DNA from: Brachionus plicatilis
Taxonomy: Eukaryota; Rotifera; Eurotatoria; Ploima; Brachionidae
Length of the DNA: 64,000 bases
Assembly: GCA_010279815.1 (NCBI GenBank)
Contig: QEOQ01000688.1
Location: 1 to 64,000 of the forward strand
Direction of reading: 5' to 3'
The notes beneath the pieces were generated by a model. It was not told the origin of the DNA. It saw only the letters and a program-made list of their open reading frames with translations, and made no database searches. A program made the position numbers and the translations under genes. How positions within the stretch are numbered: the stretch's first letter is position 1; every line of letters begins with the position of its first letter. Positions 19,625-29,745 of the stretch are shown here, in pieces.

Positions 19625-20112
19625 ATGTCAAAATATTTTGTGACACTTTTGATATTAATTTTAGCAGGTAATCAAAAAGTCTATCAATAAAATTTTAAAA
19701 TCCAACTAGTTTTTAAGATCTAACTTTAGTTGACAAAGCAATAGCTCTTAGGTGTCATGTATGCTCAAATTGCAGTCTGGCTTATGATGAAAATACTCAC
19801 ACAAAAATAACCTGTAAAGCAGAAGAAAATGCATGTGGAATTGAGTTTGTAAGTGATAATACTTATTCAAAAACTTGCACAAGTCTTGAAGTATGTGAAG
19901 TATTTTCTCCGTCATCAACCGGTTCTCCTTCATCGACTTTACAATCTACATCTTTGACCACAACAACCACAGATGCATCATTAACAACCGAACCATTTAC
20001 TCTTTATTTAGTATGTTGCACTGATGACTTATGCAATGAATCAGTAAATATAAAAGTGCCTTATATTTTTAATCTTATAATACTTTATTTAATTTTTTTT
20101 ATTTTCAATTAA
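19625..20112 (+). CDS. Ly6/uPAR (three-finger) GPI-anchored-type protein
   Basis: Two exons, 19625-19667 and 19730-20112 (62-bp intron, phase 1), encode 141 residues. The signal peptide MSKYFVTLLILILAVDKAIA is followed by LRCHVCSNCS, the typical N-terminal CxxC of Ly6 domains. Further cysteines follow at spacing like the family (TCKAEENACG, KTC, VCE), with the closing CCTDDLCNES, the near-invariant CC-x4-CN end. A Ser/Thr-rich insertion (about 90-115) sits within the last finger. The C-terminus is a hydrophobic run (IFNLIILYLIFFIFN) fitting a GPI-anchor signal. The product is probably an extracellular membrane-tethered protein; the ligand is unknown. AATAAA follows about 10 bases after the stop. 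Confidence 0.82.
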
Positions 20113-20747
20113 TGCAACAAAAATAAAAATATTTTTAAATTCTTCTTATGTCTCACTTTTCATTTCAACATTCTTGGATTACAAATTGACCTTATATAAA
20201 AGAAACTCTAAAATTTGTTTAAATAAAATTAAATAAAAGATTTAATAAACTTCACATTCTTCGTTTATTCAGTAAACATTTAAAAAAACCTACTATATTT
20301 ATAAAATATTAATTATTTCAATTTATTATGTATTTCTAAAAAATATCAAAAAAATACAATACAAAAAAATCAATGATTCAATTAAATCATAACTTTTTAA
20401 AAAAAAAATTATTCGCTAATTAAGAAAAAAAAATTCAAATTCAAAAAATATGTTATTTTTTTTCGAAATCTTCTTTTTAAAGCATTTTTGTGTAAATGTT
20501 GTCTAAGATTAAAAATAAGATAAAAATTAAGACATAAGACAAGCATTTTTTTAATCATTAAATAATATATTTATGAAACCTTCAAAATAAAAAACCCAGT
20601 ATTTGATTTTGCATTCAAAAGATATAAACAAACTGATTTTAAAAAACTTATCGGGCATTCTGGTATTAGGTATTTAACCGAAGACTCGAAACATTTACAT
20701 AGAATATTATATGTTTAAAAAGCGGATTTTAACATGATCGTTATGAT
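20113..20747. other. AT-rich intergenic stretch
   Basis: The 3' flank of the Ly6-like gene; no further gene or repeat supported. Confidence 0.4.
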
Positions 20748-21168
20748 ACAGACTTGGGCAAAAGTCATCAAGTCAAAGTCAAATTTTTTTTTTTTTTTTA
20801 AAAAGTCAATTCAATGCAAATTTATTTATTTATCTGTTTATCTGTACCGAGCTAGTGCTCCTTCAGAATGAAAATATAAAAAAAAATATATAAAATCTGT
20901 TTTTACCATGAATGAAGTATCTATCGCTGTCGGTCTGCTCATCTAGACTCCTGGATCGATTTGAACTAGTTGAAAGCGGTAAAAAGGTCGAAAGGGGTCT
21001 TTTATTCTGAAGGAGCACTATCTCGATACAGATAAACAAATAAATAAATTTTTTGCAAATTTTTTTGTTAACAAAAAAAATTTAAAGTCATGTCAATTGA
21101 CAAAAAAAGTCAAGAAAAAACTTTAAAATGACTTTTTTTTTTGACTTTTGCCCAAGTCTGTTATGATA
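20748..21168. mobile_element. Inverted-repeat element with two outward-facing LINE tails
   Basis: The outer arms are inverted copies: CAGACTTGGGCAAAAGTCA near 20748-20768 and the complement near 21145-21168. Both continue into AAGTCA-rich sequence. Inside, two LINE-type 3' tails face outwards: minus-strand TACCGAGCTAGTGCTCCTTC at about 20845 and plus-strand GAAGGAGCACTATCTCGATA at about 21005, each followed by AAATA repeats. The centre (about 20890-20995) is a short unique spacer with TCTAGACTCCTGGATCGATT. The structure could have arisen by two head-to-head tail insertions or by duplication of one arm. Confidence 0.65.
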
Positions 21169-21445
21169 TTTCTTAAATATTTTAAAAAATTATTTTCGAA
21201 TTATTTTATAAAAAAAATCAATGTGGTTCTTTTATAATAGTAAAAGCAGAACCAAAAAAATACCCGATTAGATTGAAAAATTCCTTGTTTTTGTTCCAGA
21301 AAATATTGGAATATATATTTTGAGAATAAAGATAAAATTTATTTTTCTAACCAAAAATTTAATCAGAAAGATTATCTTATTGCTATAAATTAAATTGTGA
21401 AAAGATTAAAATTGAAATTAACAAACCTTTTGATGTTTTTATTGT

Positions 21446-22690
21446 CTGTCAGTATTTAACACAATAAATTTAGTAAAATTACCACAAATTTATATAAAAA
21501 ATCAACAAAAATTATAAATTTTTATCTCTTTCTTTTTTTTTCCCAAATTATTATAAATAAAACAATTAAAATTGATGAAAACATAGCATATTTAATAGAT
21601 TTATACCCTTTATAAATAAATTGAAACTAAAATCATTAAAGTTCAATATATTTATTTAATTGATATCAAACTTAGTACTCGTCCAATTAGTAAAAGACTT
21701 GAAATTCATTATAAAAATAGTCAACATTTTTGTAACAGCTAAACAAAATTAAAAAAAACTAGATTAGAAATCAACTTCACTGCACTCAACATGCAATCAG
21801 TATATCAGACCAAATTAAGTGAAAGCATATTACTCAATCCTGAAGACGAAAATCTTAATGATGCGGATTGAAAGAGTCTAAACAGAAGTTAAGAGGTAAG
21901 AATATTGAAATTAAACTCCTTGAATTTTTTGATAATTTTAAGGAAATTGAATCAAAAGTTCAAAACGGTGAAATAAACGGGAATTTTTCGGAGCTAAAGA
22001 GCAAACAAAATGGTAATAGTCGATATTATTGTCGGTTCATGGGACATGGCTGTAGAGCAGCTTTGGTTTTAGAATTAATCGATGATAAAAGATGCAAATT
22101 CAAAGAATCAGAATAGACACATTCGAATCATCCGGAACACAGTCCAAAAAAGATGGTCGATCTGGAAGTTATGTCAAGAATCAAAGAGCTGCACTTATGG
22201 GTAGCAACCCACAGGGAATTATCAGCAGCAATCTTGTCCGTTTTTGGTCTCAAATAAGATCCGAGCGTGTAATATGCATTAATCGTAAAACAAACAAAAT
22301 CTTTAATATTGAAAACAACAATTTAAAGGAATTCAATGACGAGCCGATTATTGACAACAATGACTTACAATTCGCCTACAAATGGAACAAGATGTCAAAA
22401 CCATTTCAACATATCAACGACGTATACATGGTAAAAAGTAACAAAAAAAGTGATTTTACTAGTAATGAAGGAGAGCAATATTTATCGATTTTATAATCAA
22501 AAACTTGGAAAACATTGGATGAGATGATCTTTTCGTTAAACTCAATTAGAATAGTCCAAGTCAATCGTGAAAATTGGAAACTAAGTTTGTGCACTTGTTG
22601 CTGAAAAATTATGTTGCAGCTTTATCAATAGAGAATAATTGTAAAACTTGTAATACCCCAAATGAAGAAAAAAGAGGTTTTTATTGCCCA
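21446..22690 (+). pseudogene. Transposon-derived pseudogene with zinc-finger-like N-terminus
   Basis: The leader 21446-21720 repeats the leader of the ORF1-only element at 16408. The coding parts are broken. One reads MQSVYQTKLSESILL; a second (from 21868) has LRGKNIEIKLLEFFDNFKEI, RYYCRFMGHGCRAALV and DDKRCKFKESE, then a stop, then SNHPEHSPKKM in the same frame. The C-x5-C and later H-x2-H layout is like a FLYWCH/MULE-type DNA-binding finger, a tentative family call. A different frame stays open at 22092-22496. No catalytic domain is visible. Confidence 0.5.
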
Positions 22691-23383
22691 AACGGTTTTA
22701 CTAGGAAAAAAAATTAAATTTTTTGGTTATTTTTTTTAATTTTTTTTTACTGATTAAATGGAAAAATTAATTTTTTTATGGTATTCTTACTATTTATGTA
22801 AATTTTAAATAAAAAAATTGACACAAATATAATATTATTATTTTTTTATATATTTATGGGTTTTTTATTATTTCTGTGGAATTTTTATTCAAAATATTGT
22901 GCACAAATATTAAGAGTCGTTTCTATTCCAATTTTTTATAAAATTTTCTTTTTAAACCGTTTTTTTTGAGATTTTTCTTAATATTTTTTACGAAAGACCG
23001 TGGAGCTTGCAAAATAACAACAAATTTAAATCGTTTGATTTAATTAAATGTTAAATCTGAAATTTAATTTTGATAAATACTTTTTTATATTTAATTTTAT
23101 TTTTTTTGAAAATTTAATACAAATTAAACCTTTTTTTTTTCAAAAACTTAAAGACCAATTATGAAATTCTCAAATTTTAACATAGAAAATTATTTTATTT
23201 ATCAATGGAGAATGTGTGTTTTGCAACTTAACAAAATTTTCATTATTTTTACTTTAATCTTAATTAGAAATAAATTTTTTATTTTAATCATAATGTCATC
23301 CACTTCAAAATAATAAAATAAGATAAAAATCCAAAGTGAAGATTGCTAAAAAATTTATTAATAATTTTAAACTAAAAAAAATC
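22691..23383. other. AT-rich intergenic stretch
   Basis: No supported feature; the end is the 3' flank of FOXRED1. Confidence 0.4.
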
Positions 23384-25110
23384 CTAGACAACCTCAATTT
23401 CTTTTATGGGGGACTCTCGGACAACTCTTTCAAAGCCGAATCGTTTTAGATCAATTGTTTTATATGCGTCATGAATAATTAGCTCGCTCACAGCTTTGCC
23501 AATAGCCGCACTATGCTGAAGACCATGTCCAGATGAGCCATTTGTAAAAATAAAATTCTGATGAACCGGATGCCTACCAATAACTAAATTTTGGTCTAAA
23601 GTGTTGTACTCATAATAACCAGACCATGCATTTACCAATTTCATATCTTTAAAACTTGGCACTCGGTTTATCAAGACTGGCTTGATTTCTTTTTCGAAAT
23701 AATCATAATCTATGTGATCTAAATCCAAATTTTTGGACTCTTTGTCTCCACTCTGATTTAGCCCACAGAAATAATAATTTGATAAACCTTGACGTCTAAT
23801 AAACACCCCAGTATGATCTATTGTTAGTGGGACATTCAAAATTGGACCATCTTTTGCATAAAACATGTATATGTAACGCTTTCTTGGTTCGACTGGTAAT
23901 TCAATATCCGCTAATTTGGCTACTTCAGCTGCCCAAGGTCCTGCTGCATTAATAACTTTTTGAAATTTAATCGGAACTATTTTTCCATCCAAAGTATCAA
24001 CCTAGAAAAAATGAATAATAATTAAAGAAAAGAAAAAAAATTGAATGCAATCTGAGTTTACCAAAGCTGTTTTTAAAGTTAGCTGTTTATTCAAAATAGC
24101 TTGGTCATTTATATCACTTTCAAAACCGATTAAGTTTCCTTAATTTAAAATAATTGAAAAATTAATTGCTCAGGAATTTGGTTCAAATGTACCATTGACA
24201 TAATCGGTTCCCAGATATGTAGCTTTGTTTCTAACAGCAAGAAGATATTTTCTCGGATCGATCCAACCTTCATTTTGGTAGCCTTTTTTGTTTAAATAAA
24301 TAAAAAATCAAAAAACAAATTTAATTCCACTACCGAAACTAGCCAGCTCTACACCGTCAGTATTTATCCATTTAAATTTTTCCTTTAATTCATCTTTGTT
24401 TAATAAACGAACTTTGGCATCATGAGCTCTATTTTTTTAATTTTTAAGCAAATTTTTTAAGTAAACTTTAAATACTTACAATTGAATTTTGTGGTTATTG
24501 TAAAGCTGATCTGCTGATTTTTTTGAAGCCAAAAATAAATATCCATCGTGGTTAAACTCAAGATCAACATTATCATCTAAAGTTAAAAATTTTCTAGACA
24601 AATTTTCACATTAATTTTCAAATCTGAACAAACTTTTGCCGCATTTTAAATACTCTTTAGCATTTTTCATAAAGTCAGCTCCAAAAAGAGACATCTTTAT
24701 ATTTTCTGATAATGAAAACTGCTGTCTAAATCCACCCAGTGACCAAAAAGTACTCGATTTTGGATACTAAAGAAATTAAGAAAAATTGATTTGATTAGCA
24801 AAAAATAAAATTACATTGGAATCTTTTTCAATGACTGTGACATTTAAATAAGGTGAAGTATTTTTGACCCAGTAGGCAACAAAAGAGCCAATAATACCGC
24901 CACCTATTATTAAAACTTCGGTTTGCTTCGGCACCCGTTTAATTTTTTTCAAACTTCCTATTCATAGATAAATTAAAATAAAATACACTTAAATTGACAA
25001 GTTTTACTGAAGTTTTCGCATTGAATTTTAAAAACTTCAAGAGCATTCTTGGGATCATCAGCGCCCGGCACACGAATCCGTTCAAATGGTCCAATATTAG
25101 ACTCTTTCAT
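23384..25110 (-). CDS. FOXRED1: FAD-dependent oxidoreductase FOXRED1 (complex I assembly factor)
   Basis: Eight exons: 24989-25110, 24815-24953, 24634-24766, 24480-24576, 24334-24428, 24193-24282, 24062-24138 and 23384-24001. They sum to 457 codons (456 residues). The dinucleotide-binding motif LIIGGGIIG lies near 55-63. FWSLGGFRQQFSLSENIKMS, NHDGYLFLAS, WINTDGVELASFG, GWIDPR, INAAGPWA, VEPRKRYIYMF, SGYYEYNTLDQN and TNGSSGHGLQ follow in the order of human FOXRED1. FOXRED1 is a mitochondrial D-amino-acid-oxidase-fold protein needed for respiratory complex I assembly. Introns are 35-60 bp; the first, 35 bp, needs an internal acceptor to keep the frame. The N-terminus is only weakly like a mitochondrial presequence. 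Confidence 0.92.
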
Positions 25111-25853
25111 TTTTGAATATTTTATACAAAATTATTAAAATTTAAATACAGAAATTGAGTCACATGATCTAGGTTTTAGCGTCTGTTATTGTTGGTGGGG
25201 ATTTGGCTTGTATAAGCAATATTCAGCGTTTTTTTACTTTTAGATAAATTTTAAATTCTTGGATTATTTAGTGAGAATTTTTTAAGTTTCATGAAATTTT
25301 ATTATTATTTAGTAAAATTTAAGACACACAAAAAATATGCTATTTCCTAACTTTTGTTTAAGTGCAAGACAAGCATTGGTAAATATTATGGATAAAATAT
25401 GTTATCGAATTGCATTAATTATTTAAAAAAAAAATTTATTTTAGAAAAAAATTAGAAAATGAGTTTTTTATTTTGATATAAAGATCTTAATTTCAAAAAT
25501 AAAATATCTTTAAAATTGCTTTTATTTGAATTTTAAGTAGTCTAAGTAAAAAGCATTTATCTTAAAAAAATGAAATAATTCTACATTTACGGGAATAAGA
25601 AATGACGGTTAGTTGGCTTTTATCAATAGATCAACTGAGAATATTGTTTTCGAGTTGCTTAAGATTTTTGGCCTTCCAATCACCCTCATAAACTTTATAA
25701 ACTTTAGTTTTAAATTTGAACATTGAATTATTTAATCAATTTTGTAACCCTTAGAAACAAAATTAAGGGGTTGCTACTGTTTAAGACCCCCAAATACCCT
25801 CATGTACCCATCGGTACCTCGACCAGAAAAAAAAACTTCCATAACCTTTTCTA
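25111..25853. other. AT-rich intergenic stretch
   Basis: Holds the FOXRED1 promoter side; no distinct element recognised. It ends at the target-site duplication of the miniature LTR element. Confidence 0.4.
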
Positions 25854-25859
25854 ATGGAC

Positions 25860-26012
25860 TGTGATATAGCGACATCTTTGTCGATATCACTGGAAAGTTA
25901 ATTAACTTAACCATGAGCGTTTAAGTTAAGAAGGAGCATAAATACATGTTCCAATACGTCTAACGATGGAGATCGGATAGACGGGCCCAAGGGTACTAAT
26001 GTAAACATTACA
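25860..26012 (+). repeat. 5' terminal repeat of the TRIM-like element
   Basis: A 153-bp repeat built of successive hairpins: GTGATAT/ATATCAC, AACTTAA/TTAAGTT, CGTCTA/TAGACG (with an inner CGAT/ATCG stem) and TAATGT/ACATTA. A TATA-like CATAAATA occurs near 25938. The stem-loop chain suggests a structured transcript. Confidence 0.8.
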
Positions 26013-26222
26013 TCTGGCGATGAGGATAAAAGCCCCAGAAGACTAATAAAAGTGCTTCTTGGAGGCAGTAATGTTTATAGTACGTGCAACGGCTACCTGA
26101 CGAGTGTCAGTTAGTACCTGGGAAAAATAATAGTCTATGGCTGGTCCCGGTCATTGGTGATCCGGAAGTGGTCACAATGGTCGTCAGATCCCTAGCTTAC
26201 GCTTTATAAAAGCGGGGGAAGA

Positions 26223-26375
26223 TGTGATATAGCGACATCTTTGTCGATATCACTGGAAAGTTAATTAACTTAACCATGAGGGTTTAAGTTAAGAAGGAGC
26301 ATAAATACATGTTCCAATACGTCTAACGAGGGAGATCGGATAGACGGGCTCAAGGGTACTAATGTAAACATTACA
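26223..26375 (+). repeat. 3' terminal repeat of the TRIM-like element
   Basis: The second copy, about 98 percent identical to the first. The differences are GAGCG/GAGGG, CGATGG/CGAGGG and GGCCC/GGCTC. The CGAT change weakens the inner stem of the third hairpin. Confidence 0.8.
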
Positions 26376-26381
26376 ATGGAC

Positions 26382-27412
26382 TAAAACATTTTAATAATAT
26401 TTGATTATAAACTTAAAAACTTAAAAAAATCAAAAGATCAAATTATGATAATAAAATTAATTTCACGTACTAATTATTTAATAATTAAATTTTACAAAAT
26501 AGTAGAAACTCTCTGATATTTTAAGTTTAATTAATAAATATTTTGAATTGTTTGCTTTACTTGCTACATAAGGCAGACCAATAATTTTTTTTTATTGTTC
26601 ACGTAATTCAAGGGATCTATGATATCTTAAAAAAGGCTTTTCGACTTCAAATTCAAACTTTCGTATGAGAATGAGAATTTTAAGATTTATTGTGAATTAA
26701 TGTCAAAATATTTTAATGTCAAGACATTAATTTATTTGATATTTAATTTTTTAGAATTTTTTTACTTCTCTTTTAATCTAACAAAAAATTGGTCTAAAAT
26801 TTGAATTAATGTATAAAATTCAAATCATTTTTGTTAAATAAAATAGTTTCCATTTTTTTCAACAAGGATATATAGCTAATTAAAATTTTTTAGCGAATAT
26901 CAAATAAATAAATATAAAAATGGATAGCTTGTAAATTTTTATTTTTTTTAAGAATTTTTATCTGAAAATTTTGGCTTGGTTAAAAAAAAAAAGATAAAAG
27001 TGATACAAGTGTTTTTTTCCCTTCGATTCATTTTGACTCTGAATCAAAAAAATTAAGCTAAAATTTCAACTATTTTATTTTATTCTTTTTTCAGAATGAT
27101 TTGAGGAATTAAAACTAATTAAAAGTTAAAAGTTAAAAGCAAAATTTTTAATTTGAATTGAAATTTTTTTCTAAAAATTTTAATTAAAAAATTAAAAAAT
27201 TTATTCAAATTAAATTTAAGAAATAAAAGTCTAGGTTAGTCATAAATTTGAATCAGAACAAAAACATTTAAACCATCTTGAAGCTTACTTGCATTGCTAA
27301 ATCTAACCAAAAAAAACATTACCTGAATATTTTGAAATTAAATTTAAAAAAGCATAATAAATAAACTAAACTCAATGCAGTTAGAAAAAAAATTCAAAAA
27401 CCCAAAAAAAAA
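26382..27412. other. AT-rich intergenic stretch
   Basis: No feature supported until the A-rich leader of the next gene. Confidence 0.4.
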
Positions 27413-28669
27413 ATGTCCGACAACAATAGCATAAAAAAAGATTTTAAAGATCATTTGGAGAAAACATTTAAAAAAATAAAATCTCATGATGGATGGGATC
27501 TAGTAGACATTCCGCTCATAAGTGAAAATGAGCTTTTAAGTGTTGCCAAAGCCCATGGCCTTGAAAACGATTCCCAAACTAGAACATTTTGTAAATTCAT
27601 AGCCATCGGAACCAATTTTGCCTCGCTTGATTTCCAAAGCCGCCTGCAAGAAATACCCGAAATGGTCATAACCATTAAGGATTTGCTCTCAAAAATGGAA
27701 CAAGAAATAAAAGAATTCTCAGACATAGCCAACTTCTTTTCAACTCTGATTCAATCATTCATAAAATTAGTCATAAATACACAGCACAATTTAAAAATGG
27801 CATTGCCCCATTTGGAAGAAGCCATAGTGCACATGAATGTGATGTCAGAGGCTTTAAGCCCTGAATCAGAAAAAGAACTAGACGAGGAAGATTTGCTCGA
27901 TATTGACTTGGCTCTTTCAAATATGTCTAATGGTATAAGCAAACTGTTAGAGCATTCAAAGTCTTCCAGAAATGAATCAATAGAACTGGATGGCAAAATA
28001 ACTAACTTAAAGGAAAATATTGAAAACAAAATAACCATTGTTGAAAATCGCATCGGCTTCGGCAATTTGCTACCAAAAGTTGGCGCATCTTTGGGAATGA
28101 TCACGGGCGCATCAGCTACTACGGCTGCTGTGGAAAGCATTGCTTTTGGTGGTACTGGAGTTTTGGTCTTGGGAGGGTTATCATTTCCGCCGCTCGGAGC
28201 TATTTTGTTAGGTAAATAAATTTTTTTTTTTCACAAAATTAAATTCAGAATTTTTTTTTTTTTAACAGGAGCCAGTGTTGGAGCATTTGGAATAGGAAGT
28301 CTTCTTTTGTTGATGATTAAGCTGTGGGAAAAACACCAATATAAAGCTCTGGAATATTTAAGGCTTATTTTGGATAAACTAAACAAGCTGAATAGCGCTA
28401 ATTTATCTTTCATGGGCTATATGAATAGATCAGAAGAGAACGCTCATAAAATATTGACCAATATGGAATTTTTTAAGAGAAATGTGAAAAATTCAAGTCC
28501 TCGATATCGTAAAATAAATGCTGCTGTGAGCTCCAAAGCAGCTCAATCAACTAACGAAATAATTGAGACAATATACAAAATTGATCAAATTGATTTAAGC
28601 AAATGGTGTAACCATCATATTGAGTTATTTTCTTTGGAAAACGAGGAAAAGTTTTCTCAAAATAATTAA
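27413..28669 (+). CDS. Helical protein with long hydrophobic segment (alpha-pore-former or ApoL-like)
   Basis: Two exons, 27413-28211 and 28269-28669 (57-bp intron, phase 1), encode 399 residues. Residues 1-215 are predicted by composition to be long amphipathic helices with heptad-like spacing. Residues about 220-293 are glycine/alanine-rich and hydrophobic (GNLLPKVGASLGMITGASAT, then GVLVLGGLSFPPLGAILLG, then SVGAFGIGSLLLLMIKLW), long enough for a membrane hairpin. Residues 294-399 are helical again. There is no signal peptide. Helix bundle, hydrophobic hairpin, helix is the plan of ClyA/Hbl-type alpha-pore-forming proteins and also of apolipoprotein-L-like proteins; I cannot tell which. 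The splice site within the hydrophobic part shows it is a eukaryotic gene now. AATAAA lies at 28699. Confidence 0.6.
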
Positions 28670-28698
28670 AAGTTTAATTCAATTATTTAAGTTATTGT

Positions 28699-28704
28699 AA
28701 ATAA
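28699..28704 (+). promoter_or_regulatory. Poly(A) signal of the helical-hairpin gene
   Basis: AATAAA 30 bases after the stop codon at 28669. Confidence 0.55.
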
Positions 28705-28844
28705 AACTGATTATTGTTCTCTTAAAAGCATTTAAATTCAATAATGGAATTTTTTTTTGAATAAAAATTCTATAACACATATTTTTTATTTTTTTTACAT
28801 TCAACCTTATTTTTAACTTATTTTATTTTTGAATTATTTTTTTA

Positions 28845-28882
28845 TCTAAAGGAGCTTTAGCTCGTAGATAGATAAAAAAAAT
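28845..28882 (+). repeat. Orphan LINE-type 3' hairpin tail
   Basis: TCTAAAGGAGCTTTAGCTCG followed by TAGATAGATA and A-rich DNA. It is the same hairpin core as the tails at 17957, 18255 and 21005, but with a different simple-sequence tail. Confidence 0.55.
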
Positions 28883-28949
28883 TTTAAAACCAAGTTAATA
28901 ATTTTTAGTTATTTAATCATTTTTTCTATAATAATAAACAAATTAAAAA

Positions 28950-28998
28950 TAAGACGGGGCTGATCAACTTCATGACCAGGCGGTCTTATTTTTTATCG
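28950..28998. other. Hairpin of unknown origin
   Basis: AATAAGACGGGGCTGATC and, 20 bases on, GGCGGTCTTATTT form an 8-bp perfect stem in a G+C-richer patch ending in T-runs. It could be the end of a small transcript or of a repeat. Confidence 0.3.
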
Positions 28999-29054
28999 AG
29001 AAAAAAAGACCATTTAAATTTTAAATTTTCTTTATCTTAGGCGATTTGACTGAA

Positions 29055-29163
29055 TGAAAAAGTGCGATATTTCATATATTTTTTTCGGTTTCAAATAATA
29101 TTATCTTAAAATTATTTTTTTATTTGAAACTGAAAAAAATATTTGAAACATCGAACTTTTTTT
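29055..29163. mobile_element. Palindromic MITE, about 50-bp arms
   Basis: AAAAAGTGCGATATTTCATA and GGTTTCAAATAATA on the left are matched inversely by TATTTGAAACTG and TTTGAAACATCGAACTTTTT on the right, with a loop of about 15 bp. Confidence 0.7.
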
Positions 29164-29236
29164 TTAATTCAACATTGGATGCATTTTGTAATTTAAACAA
29201 AAAAATTAAACCATATAGATTTGATTTAAAATTATT

Positions 29237-29463
29237 CTAAAAGTTTTAATAAATCATTTAGTTAGAATTTTTCTCTTTTTTTTTGAAAATTAAACTAGTT
29301 TTTCTCCATAATTTTTATTTTTTGTGCAAATTGAATGTTTTTATATTTTTAAAAACCAAACTTTAAAAACCTATTTTCCTTGAAGAAAATTTAATGAGCT
29401 TTCTAAAATTGTGCTTAGTTTTTCTCCCGAAAGTATAATTTTTGAGATATTTTTATTAAAATA
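29237..29463. repeat. Dispersed repeat family R1, copy 2
   Basis: Colinear with 3635-3872, sharing TTTAATAAATCATTTAGTT-like, TTTTCTCTTTTTTTT, GAGCTTTCTAAA, GTGCTTAGTTTTTCTCC and GAAAGTATAATTT. Confidence 0.75.
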
Positions 29464-29619
29464 AAAGACCTTAGTTATTTTGAAATATGATTTAAAAATC
29501 TTAATACGATATACCATTTTATCAAGAATTTCTTAAGCTTTTTGACTGTTATGTTTATTTAGTTAATTTCAATATTATTTTTAGCGAAAAAACTAAAATC
29601 TACTTTTAAAAAAAACTTA

Positions 29620-29745
29620 CCCCCTACTGACTTCCAATTTTATACAACTGACCCCCATTTTATTTAAATAGAATTTAACGAGCTTTCTAAAAATGTGCTA
29701 AGTTTTTCTCCAGGAAGCATAGATTTCGAGAATTTCAGATGACTA
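29620..29745. repeat. Dispersed repeat family R1, copy 3 (partial)
   Basis: Contains CCCCTACTGAC (as 3768), GAATTTAACGAGCTTTCTAA, AAATGTGCTAAGTTTTTCTC and CAGGAAGCATAGAT. It is the 3' half of the family and lies directly behind copy 2. Confidence 0.7.

Larger units (their letters stand above)
25860..26375 (+). mobile_element. Terminal-repeat retrotransposon in miniature (TRIM-like)
   Basis: Two direct repeats of 153 bp (25860-26012, 26223-26375), both starting TG and ending CA, differ at about 3 sites. They enclose 210 bp of non-coding DNA. The 6-bp duplication ATGGAC flanks the whole (25854-25859, 26376-26381). Two bases after the 5' repeat, TGGCGATGAGGAT (26015-26027) fits a primer-binding site; it pairs, with one G-U, to the 3' end ATCCTCGTCGCCA of tRNA-Ser(GCT) as I know it from vertebrates. 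Just before the 3' repeat, AAAAGCGGGGGAAGA is a polypurine tract. There is no gag or pol, so it must be mobilised in trans. Base composition is much higher in G+C than the surroundings. Confidence 0.85.

Noticed and set aside
26093..26140. Hammerhead ribozyme core (CTGACGAG followed by GGAAAAA) inside the TRIM-like element
   Set aside because: CTGANGA and GAAA boxes are present, but the sequence between them does not form a proper stem II and no stem III/I arrangement could be drawn. Here CTGAC pairs with GTCAG instead.
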